Of a stretch of 41,563 nt of DNA, positions 20,531 through 28,590 are shown one piece after another. The stretch's first letter is position 1. The number at the start of each line of letters is the position of its first letter. The stretch comes from Meira nashicola (lineage: Eukaryota > Basidiomycota > Exobasidiomycetes > Exobasidiales > Brachybasidiaceae): NCBI GenBank assembly GCA_001600355.1, contig BCJU01000003.1, positions 471,033-512,595 on the forward strand, in the 5' to 3' direction. The position numbers and the translations under genes were made by a program. Below the pieces are notes generated by a model, which did not search any database, was not told the origin of the DNA, and saw only the letters and a program-made list of their open reading frames with translations.

Positions 20531-21934
20531 ATGGCGTCAACAGCAAGACAAGCAGCAACAAGGATGCTACGTATGGCATCCAAATCGGATTTTGCACATA
20601 TAGGTTGTAGTAGAGGTGGATGTTGTTTGGTAGGAAGTACAAGTCAAACACCTTTATCCGTTTTAGATGCTCAATGTAGAGCTGCAAAGATGCAAAAGAG
20701 ATTAATTCATTCTACTTCAATTAATCAAAGTGCTTGGCCATTAGGACGTGATGCTTCACCTAGTTCAACAACGAAAGAAAGAGCAGCAGCAGCAGAAGCA
20801 GAAAAAGCAAGTAATCCAAATCAAAACACTTTACCACCTGGAGAACGTGCAATCACAGTTCGAGATTTACAAGAATTAAAAGAAAGAGGCGAATCTATTG
20901 CAATGTTAACCGCTTACGATTATCCTTCTGCTTTAGGTATTCGAAGTGGCGAAATAGATATTTGTTTAGTTGGAGATTCATTAACAAATGTTGCTTTAGG
21001 TCATCGAACAACACATCCACTTTCACTAGAAGCAATGATTCATCATGTTCAAGCAGTCGTTCGAGGTTTACGTCATCCTATGCTCAATCAACATGGCATT
21101 TCACCTGTTCCACTTTTGATAGCAGACGTTCCTATGGGTTATGCAGAAATTTCATTAGAAGAAGGATCAAGAGCGGCTGTGAATTTGATCAAACAAGGTG
21201 GTGCAGATGGAGTAAAGATGGAAGGTGGAATGGAACTCGTTCCTTTGGTGGAAAGATTGGCTTCTTTTGGTATTCCAGTAATGGCACATATAGGTTTACA
21301 ACCTCAACGTTCATCAAGCGGAAGTGCATTAAATCTTGCTGGCAGAATGGCAGATGAAGCTTTTGATCTTCTACAAACGGCAATCATGATGCAAGAAGCA
21401 GGTGCTTTTGCTTGTTTATTGGAATGCATTCCCGCTCGCGTTGGCGAAGAAATTACAAAGCGACTAAGAATTCCTACGATTGGTATTGGAGCAGGTCCAA
21501 AGACTGATGGTCAAGTTCTTGTTATGGATGATGTTTTGGGCGAATGCAATTCTCCGCTTTACATTTTAGCTGGTTTAGATGGGGCCAAGAAAGATGATGT
21601 TGCTCCTGCTCCCCCTAAATCTGCACTTAATACGCCAGGTTTGCCAAGATTTGTTCGCAATTTCGTTTCACCTTTAACTGGAGGAAGTTCTGTTGGTTCG
21701 ATTCGAATGGCGGCTGTTCGATCTTATGTTGATGCTGTAAAGGAAGGAACATTCCCTGCTGAAGCTGAATCTTACAAGATGAAAAAAGAAGAATGGGCAA
21801 AATTCAAAGATTTATTAGCAATGCACGATCGAGCAATTGAACAAGAGTTAGATGCATCCGTCTTTGCTTTGAATCAAAACGAACCCGGAGAACAATTACG
21901 ATTCACTGCTTCACCAAAAGATGACAACAAATAA
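20531..21934 (+). CDS. ECM31: 3-methyl-2-oxobutanoate hydroxymethyltransferase (ketopantoate synthesis)
   Basis: 467 aa from the ATG at 20531. An upstream in-frame ATG (20444) would add 29 residues, but AAAATGGCGTC is the better start and exposes a basic, Ser/Ala/Arg-rich mitochondrial presequence (ASTARQAATRMLRMASKS). The PanB (alpha/beta)8 barrel follows. Active-site residues visible by family comparison are D149 (VGDSL), D199 (IADVPMGY), K229 and E231 (VKMEGG), H253 (MAHIGL) and E298 (LLECIP). It transfers a hydroxymethyl group from 5,10-methylene-THF to alpha-ketoisovalerate, the first committed step of pantothenate and CoA synthesis. The C-terminus is longer than in bacteria. It converges on the MFS gene, with only 47 bp between stop codons. 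Confidence 0.95.
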   Translation: MASTARQAATRMLRMASKSDFAHIGCSRGGCCLVGSTSQTPLSVLDAQCRAAKMQKRLIHSTSINQSAWPLGRDASPSSTTKERAAAAEAEKASNPNQNTLPPGERAITVRDLQELKERGESIAMLTAYDYPSALGIRSGEIDICLVGDSLTNVALGHRTTHPLSLEAMIHHVQAVVRGLRHPMLNQHGISPVPLLIADVPMGYAEISLEEGSRAAVNLIKQGGADGVKMEGGMELVPLVERLASFGIPVMAHIGLQPQRSSSGSALNLAGRMADEAFDLLQTAIMMQEAGAFACLLECIPARVGEEITKRLRIPTIGIGAGPKTDGQVLVMDDVLGECNSPLYILAGLDGAKKDDVAPAPPKSALNTPGLPRFVRNFVSPLTGGSSVGSIRMAAVRSYVDAVKEGTFPAEAESYKMKKEEWAKFKDLLAMHDRAIEQELDASVFALNQNEPGEQLRFTASPKDDNK

Positions 21935-21981
21935 TTTATGTGATGTCATTATTCTGCTAATTTACAATTGCTATGAAGTTT

Positions 21982-23925
21982 TTAATACTGTTCACCTGCT
22001 GCATAAGGTGAAAGTTTGCGTAATTTTGGACCATAAAGGTAGATGCACAAAGTGCCAGGTCCTCCAGCTAGAAAAGCAAGGAAGGCTAAAAGGGTATTTC
22101 CCCATCCGTATCCTAAAGTATCGTACATTTTGGTTGAAAAGAGTGGAAATCCAAAAGCAGCTGCTGATCGTAAAGAAGTTGTTGCTGCTAATGCGCTCGC
22201 TGCATAAGCAGAATAAGCACTGAGAAAGAAAAAATCTTGATCAGTTTATCCTTCTTTCAAAACAAAACGTATAAAAAGATTATTTTACTCACTCTATCGT
22301 ATACGTTTGAACCACAAAAGTTGTTGCCATGATTCCCATTCCGAAAATGAATGAACCAATATCTGGAACAAGCCAAAAGACACGATATTGAATGCTGTTG
22401 AAGAAAAAAAGAAGAAGAAGAAGAGGAAGGTTATTATTTGTAATGACTTTTTTTTTAATTCAAATTCCATCAAACACTCACGTCCAACCATAAATGATCA
22501 TTCCTGTAGGAATTAAAAAACAAGGAACGACCATTAAAATTAAACGCATTTCCGGTGTTGCTTTACCATCATTGTTTCGTTGAAATTGTTTATAAAATTT
22601 ATCCATCAATCTAGTTCCGATCATTCTTCCGGTTAAAAATCCTAAAGCGAGTGATAAATAATGCAAAGAAGCGATACCAGTTGATTCGTTGTATACTTTT
22701 TGATGTACTTGCGTAAATGTGACCAACAAGATATACTGATTAGAAAGAAAAAAAAATAAAGAAGATTAGTTAAGAACTTGAATGAAAAAAAAAGATAGAA
22801 AAGTCATTCACTTACATAAGTACCAAAAATGATTGTAAGATATAAAGCCAAAACAATCACAATAGGTTGCGTTGTGATCATGATCAAAGGTCTGACTAAA
22901 GAGCGTTCACATAATTGAAGTAAAGTTTCATCTTTATGATGAATTGAACGTAAGTTTTGATTACCCGTTTCTTTTTTCATCTTTTTAACTTTTTTATCTA
23001 GTAAAACTGGTGCAAATGTTTCGGGCAAAAAAAATGCACCTAATAAAGCAGGAACTGCAGCAACCATTGTTGTAATATAGAATACCCATCTCCATGCTTG
23101 TTGACCTACTATAAGATCATGTTCTACCATAAATCCACCTGCTATTGGGCCAATAGCTGGACCAAGAAGAGGCTATTTAATAAGAATAAAAGTTAGTTTT
23201 TCAATCATAATCATAATAAATTAAAGAATAAAACTTACCCCAATAGAGAATAATGCTATCGCTTTTCCACGTTCATCTGCACTCCAAATATCACTTAAAG
23301 CTCCACCACCAACACTGATAGGACCTGCACCTCCTAAACCAGCTAAAAAACGAAAAGCAGCAATTTGATCAAAATTTCCTGCACGAGAACATAATAAATT
23401 AAAAACGATAAAAGTTGCATTTGCAATCATGAGAACAGGTCTCCTTCCAACGATTTCCGAACAAGGTCCAATAAAAAGCGGTCCAACGATATAACCTGCC
23501 ATATAAATACTTACTGCCATATTTTGTTTTACCGAAGAAAATATATGTAAATCTTTACTCATTTGTTCGATACAAGGAGCGATCATTGAAGAAGATAAAG
23601 GCGAAAGGATTGCATAACAACCAAACAATAAAGTTGATATCCATTTTCTTCTATTGCTGAAATTTTTTGGATTATTTGGATCGTTCGGTCCTTCCCAACC
23701 TATCACATTTGAATCATGTTGTGAAATAACTTCTTTTGATGTAGAATACTCTTCTTGTACTGCTTCTTGTGGCAAAGGTAGACTACCTATTGCTTCAATA
23801 TCTTCTTCATTTTGTACATTTGTTCTTTTGATTCGATCATCATTCCCGTTCTCTATCGTTATTGAAGTTAAGGTATCATTTTGTGAATGCGTTGAAATCG
23901 AATGCCTTCGATCTTCCTCATGCAT
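21982..23925 (-). CDS. MFS transporter, DHA1 drug/polyamine:H+ antiporter type
   Basis: Five exons on the minus strand: 23239-23925, 22816-23172, 22482-22735, 22293-22394 and 21982-22219, giving 545 aa. All four introns (66-87 bp) have GTAAGT or GTGAGT donors and AG acceptors, and the joins keep frame. The first join creates the antiporter motif FSIG-PLLGPAIGPIAGG, which is strong support for the splicing. A polar N-terminus of about 85 residues precedes 12 predicted helices. Motif A-like GRRPVL lies after helix 2, and LAGLGGAGPISVGGG is in helix 4. The family (Flr1, Tpo1-4, bicyclomycin-type) exports drugs or polyamines from the plasma membrane. The substrate is not predictable. This gene has more introns than any other in the window. 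Confidence 0.88.
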
Positions 23926-24501
23926 AATTGTTCTAAGTGTTGGTCAATAAAGGATCACATTAACAAAGTCCATTTGTTTGGCCATTATATATAAATATAT
24001 AGCGTATTAACCTTTTAAAATTCTTCGTTCAAAAAATGATCTATGTATGTACCCCAAACTGATTGCAAAACTAGACTGACATATCCAGTAAGGCACAAAA
24101 TCACTCAATCGGTTCTAAATTTTATCTCGTCCGATAGACACAGTCGGGAATACGGAAATTGGCCGAAAGGCAGATTCCGCCGATTTTTTTTTCTTTGGAC
24201 GGTAAATTAGAACGCGTACGCGTACGCGTTGTTGCCTTCCGGCGGGAAACATACAGCCTACCGCATCAAAAAATCCCCCTTTTCGGAGAAAGGTGCAAAA
24301 TAGAACCGATATATCGGTCTTTGTTCGGATATAAAACTAGCTTATATACGCGGATTTTAGACTTTTTTAAATGAATGACATCAACATCTTCATCGTGATG
24401 AGTTCTAGGTTGAATGTTGTTAAATTGGAATGGTTTAAAAACAAAGGAAGTTGATAATTCATATCTTTTTCGTCCAAGACTCAACTCAATCTTTATTCAA
24501 C
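23926..24501. promoter_or_regulatory. Divergent promoter, MFS transporter / isochorismatase-fold gene
   Basis: 576 bp without a gene. The notable element is three abutting ACGCGT words (24212-24229) forming an 18-bp perfect palindrome, the recognition word of MBF-type cell-cycle factors. A TATA-like TATATAAATATATA sequence lies near 23987-24000, on the MFS side. Confidence 0.45.
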
Positions 24502-25172
24502 ATGAACGCATCTACAACAGCACTTTTGATTTTGGACGTTCAACCTGCCATCCTGGGAATGTTAAAGGATGATGAACTTGCCAAGAAGGTATTAGACAAT
24601 AACAAGAAACTCATAAAAGCAGCTCGTGCAAAAAATATTTCAATCGCATTCGTTCGTGTTGCATTTAGTGACGAAGAATTTCAAAATATTCCATCTAGAA
24701 ATAAGGTGAGTTTAAGTTTGTAATAAAAAAAAAAATGCATCATTTGCTTACCTTTCGTCACTTTCATTAGTCTTTCTCTCGTTTCGCTCAAATGGGAATA
24801 AAATCACCTTCACAAATGGGATTCGGTCATAATGACGCATCTGCTCAACTTCATCCTGAATTAGGTGATGTAAAGTCAAATGACATTCAAATTCGTAAAA
24901 TACGTCCTGGTGCTTTCACAAATACAGATTTACACCAACAATTGCAAAAACGCAAAATTGAGTACTTATTCATCTCTGGTGTCTCAACCAGTAATGCAGT
25001 TTTGACTGCTGTTCGTAATGCAATGGATTTGGATTACGGTATCACAGTTGTAACAGATGCATGTGCTGATCCTGACGCAGAATTACACAAAGTTTTGATC
25101 AACTCATTCGAACGTGCAAGCGACCTTTTGACGACCGAAGAAACAATTCAAAAGTTTTCCACACTAGAATGA
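24502..25172 (+). CDS. Isochorismatase-fold protein lacking the catalytic cysteine
   Basis: Two exons, 24502-24705 and 24771-25172, give 201 aa. The 65-bp intron (GTGAGT...TTCATTAG) joins SRNK to SFSRFAQMG in frame. The Rossmann-like cysteine-hydrolase fold is clear: D12 in LLILDVQ, K111 in IRKIRPGAF and the GVSTSNAVLTAVRNAMDLDYG helix with DACAD after it. Family enzymes (nicotinamidase, isochorismatase) use an Asp-Lys-Cys triad. Here the Cys position is A144 (G-V-S-T-S-N-A-V), so normal hydrolase chemistry looks lost. A subfamily with small residues at this site is widespread in bacteria and fungi with no settled function. Its 3' end converges on POLD4, 87 bp away. Confidence 0.88.
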
Positions 25173-25259
25173 TGTCAATTATGTCTTTTTTTGTAGTCAC
25201 AATTGTGAAATGTCATATTGTATGCCGATAAAAATACAAGTAGATAAAAGCGTCAAAAA

Positions 25260-25914
25260 TTAGACTCCTTTGTCGTGAAGGACAGAGTACTTTAAATCTA
25301 AAATTCCTTCCTTCGTTTCCAAAATATCTCGGATCTCATTTGGAGGTTCATCACCAAGCTTCTCTGCTCTTTTCCATCGTTCCAATCGAGTCATGCCCAG
25401 GCAAGGTCCGTATCTGAAAAAGGGAAAACGAATGATTGTTAGAACAGTCGGCGGCCAGAAAGTTGAGTATGATCATCTGCACTTACGAGGGATCCAAATC
25501 GAATACTCGAAGGATAAGCTGTATTCTGTTCATGTCTTCACTATGTACTGATGAATTAAAATAGAAGATTAGCTCTTTCGTCCAAAAGTGAAACAATATA
25601 TGCACTGTATGCATTAGATACTTACTAGGCTTATGCTTAGGCATGCCCATCTTTTCTTGTGTTTCTTTCCAAAGAGCGTTGTAACGAGAATTGTTTGGGT
25701 CGAGAGATTGTCTTCCTTCTGCTTCTTCTAATTGTTCTTTGGTGTATGTCGGACTAACTGATCTTGAACGTTCAATAGCAGCATGACTTTTTCCATCTTG
25801 TTTTATTGTTGCAATCTTTCCTTTTTGTATTGTACTTGTTGTCCCTTTTGTTCCTTTTCCCAACGCTCTGCCGATTGATGTTCCTCCTGAATTTCTTCCT
25901 TTGGTTGTCACCAT
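25260..25914 (-). CDS. POLD4: DNA polymerase delta subunit 4 (POLD4/Cdm1)
   Basis: Three exons on the minus strand, 25626-25914, 25487-25547 and 25260-25413, give 167 aa. Donors are GTAAGT or GTAAGTA and acceptors are CAG. Splicing assembles the family signature FDLDPSYGPCLGMTRLERW across the second junction, followed by KRAEKLGDEPP and the C-terminal ILDLKYSVLHDKGV. The N-terminal half is basic and Ser/Gly/Thr-rich (MVTTKGRNSGG...), probably disordered. POLD4/Cdm1 is the smallest, non-essential subunit of the replicative polymerase. It stabilises the complex and is present in S. pombe and animals but absent from S. cerevisiae. I see no clear PCNA-binding box. It is divergent from the SEC14-like gene. 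Confidence 0.9.
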
Positions 25915-26374
25915 TTTTGATTGAATCGATTAGGATTTTGGATGGTATGATGGTGAACAGTTCAATTACCAAAATTGAAACATGTAGACTACTCAGCGCC
26001 CAAAAAAAAAGACAGATGGATGGATTATTGAGCTTTTTGGCTGCAGACCAACCAACACCGCATATTGGATGCACGCACACACACGCGCGCATTAATTTTG
26101 GTGGAGGTACAAACGGGTACTTTATCAGTGTTTCCTTGTCAACTTAATAGATCCTTAACCAACAACATACTTATGTAACCAACAACATACTCATAAATCG
26201 GCAAACACGTGATGTAACTTTATTCTGACGGTTCAGGAATGCGCCGACACACGACATTTGGCGTGGAGGTTTTGGCACTTTATCAGTCTAAAGTTAGAGA
26301 CTGTAAGCCATCTCCGCTTTTGAAAGATTATTTGATAATTCTCTTCTCGGTCATCATCATCATCAACATCAAAA
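25915..26374. promoter_or_regulatory. Divergent promoter, POLD4 / SEC14-like, with direct repeats
   Basis: 460 bp. A 16-mer TAACCAACAACATACT occurs twice with a 20-bp period (26156-26171, 26176-26191). A bipartite pair GTGGAGGT ... ACTTTATCAGT also occurs twice (26101/26119 and 26263/26277, gaps of 10 and 6 nt). CACGTG lies at 26206. A CAT/ATC microsatellite near 26352-26367 is just upstream of the SEC14-like start. Confidence 0.55.
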
Positions 26375-27370
26375 ATGGCTGGATCAAGAACTCCTTCTTT
26401 ACGTGAATCGGGAACTACAACTCCTTTGACAAGTCAGAGTAGTTCTACTCCTTTGCCAATTCTTGATAAATCAGGTCATCAAGGTAATTATTCGGAAGAA
26501 CAAAAAAAGACTTTACTTGATTTTGAAGAACAATTAAGAAAAGAAGATTGTTTAAAAGAAGATTATTTATTTCAAACTCAAGATCAAATTCATATAGTTT
26601 TAGGAAGATATTTAAGAGCGAGAAATTGGAATATTGAAAATGCGAAAAAGATGTATAAAGATACATTGAATTGGAGAAAAGAGGTTAATATCGATCAAAT
26701 GTTAAAACCTAAAGAAGAAGGTGGTTATGATTTCGAAGAAAGAGAATTAATTGGAAATTTAGGATGGAAGATGTACTTTCATTCTACCGATAAATATCAT
26801 AGGCCAATTTTCGTTCAAGATTTGAGTAATTTACAAGTTCACGAAGTTTTTCAAAATACAACTCCCGATCGAATTGTTAAATTTTTTGCATTAAATTTGG
26901 AAGATGCAGTTCGACAAAAGTATCGTGCATGTACGCAAGTAGCTCGTGAAGAAGCAAAGAATAAAGGTGCAACAGAAGAAGAAATTTCACGAACGATTGT
27001 TGATGATAACTTTATGATTTTAAACGTAGCAGGATTAGGAATGTCTACATTTTGGTCTTTTAAGAATAAATTACAAGAATTACTCGCAATCTTGGATGCT
27101 AATTATCCGGAATTAAGTGGAAGAGTACAAATAATAAACGCTCCTTGGTTATTTACCACAATTTGGTCATACATTAAAGTTTGGTTACCTCCTAATACGG
27201 CAGCTAAGATTGATATAGCAGGAACGGATTATCATTCGACATTGTTCAAATTTATCGATCCAAACGAATTTCCTGAATATATGGGAGGAAAATGCAAATG
27301 TGAAGGTTACAAAGGCGGATGTTCTTTTAGTAATAGAGGACCTTGGAATGATGAAAAAGAATATCAATAA
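26375..27370 (+). CDS. SEC14: SEC14-like phosphatidylinositol/phosphatidylcholine transfer protein
   Basis: 331 aa, no intron. The start AAAATGGCT follows a CAT/ATC-rich leader. A Ser/Thr-rich N-terminus (1-28) is followed by the CRAL-TRIO N-domain (about 45-110: LRKEDCLKEDY, ILGRYLRARNWNIENA-like) and the lipid-binding CRAL-TRIO domain (about 120-305). Family landmarks are YFHSTDKYHRPIFVQDL, MILNVAGLGMSTFW, NYPELSGRVQIINAPWLFTTIW and a C-terminal PEYMGGKCKC. Sec14 proteins exchange PI and PC and couple lipid metabolism to Golgi and endosomal traffic. A very similar family member (Sfh type) cannot be excluded. No PHO84- or POLD4-linked role is implied. Confidence 0.93.
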   Translation: MAGSRTPSLRESGTTTPLTSQSSSTPLPILDKSGHQGNYSEEQKKTLLDFEEQLRKEDCLKEDYLFQTQDQIHIVLGRYLRARNWNIENAKKMYKDTLNWRKEVNIDQMLKPKEEGGYDFEERELIGNLGWKMYFHSTDKYHRPIFVQDLSNLQVHEVFQNTTPDRIVKFFALNLEDAVRQKYRACTQVAREEAKNKGATEEEISRTIVDDNFMILNVAGLGMSTFWSFKNKLQELLAILDANYPELSGRVQIINAPWLFTTIWSYIKVWLPPNTAAKIDIAGTDYHSTLFKFIDPNEFPEYMGGKCKCEGYKGGCSFSNRGPWNDEKEYQ

Positions 27371-27984
27371 TGGACAAAGTGATTCACAATCCACGTGATT
27401 ATCAAATATGATAGCCCCGCAAAAATTGAGTAGGAAAAATGTTCATCCTACACAATAATAATACGGAGGGAACAATGGGATTTGATTTGATTTTAGCCTC
27501 TCCTTATGCATGCAAATTCAACAAATTATAGACTATATAAGCACAATGTACACTATTATAGATTGTTTTAAACATACTCCAATTTGGTGTAATATACTTA
27601 ATCTCGCATATATACTACAGACTAGACCACTTAATCATACGTATAATTAATTAATAATGAAGAGATTGTGATGATTTATCCACATCTTTCCGATCATTGA
27701 AAACACTAAAGCAAGGAAGAGGTTGATTCTTTTTTTCTTCTTCTTTTTTTGAATGAAACAATTAAACTAAACTTTATTAAATTATCCGTAGCGTGAGCAA
27801 AGTATGTAGATAACTTTTATTAAAGTCTCATGACAACTTCGGCCTTTGACCCCTATCCTATACATTAGTCCAAATAATTCTTCGGAAATATTCCTGGGTT
27901 CATCATATACATAGAGTGTATGCGCATGTAGTCTATGTATGTACATACCCCTTACCTATTGTGGGCGTAGTAGTTACACATACA

Positions 27985-28085
27985 TATGTACATACATATG
28001 TATGCACATCAAAGAACACACATCAAATTAAACGATATCTTTACACTAAAGAGAGGCTAGTGATATATGTACATACATATGTATG
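27985..28085. repeat. 20-bp direct repeat of a TATGTACATA-type element
   Basis: TATGTACATACATATGTATG is present identically at 27985-28004 and 28066-28085, 81 bp apart start to start. Both copies are embedded in further CATACATA/TATGTATG sequence. Confidence 0.9.
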
Positions 28086-28562
28086 TATGTATAATGATTC
28101 AAACCCAAACAAAGGGACAAAACCAAAAAGACATGGGATTCATTCTATTCTTGGATTTAAACTTAAACATACATAAATTAAATCTTCCATTTTAATCGGC
28201 GATCATACCGAATAAGAAAACAAAAAGTCTTCTTTCGATTGATCGAATGTCTTAATCTTTTTAATGTGATTATAATAAATAGTCTTTTCAGGTATCATCC
28301 AATCGCTATTTCCGCCACGTCTCTTATTTGCGGATGGCTTTCAAGTTCAAGTCTAGACTTTTTTATCCGCTTTGTTTCCGAAGAAAGACAAAAGGAGCAG
28401 CCTCTTTCATATTTGCATACCTGTATAATAGAATCAGCATAGAAAAATCGGAATATAGGAGAAAATTTTAATTTAAAATCGGAGCTTGAAAAGAGCTTCT
28501 AGTACACAAATTTTTATCTAGGCCTTCTTTTTTTTCATCTGCAAGCCCATCCCCTATGCATG

Positions 28563-28590
28563 TATGTACGTACGTACATAGACTAGTCTA
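28563..28590. repeat. Adjacent perfect palindromes
   Basis: TATGTACGTACGTACATA (28563-28580) is an 18-bp perfect palindrome. It overlaps TAGACTAGTCTA (28579-28590), a 12-bp perfect palindrome. Either could be a dimeric factor-binding site or form a short cruciform. Confidence 0.9.
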
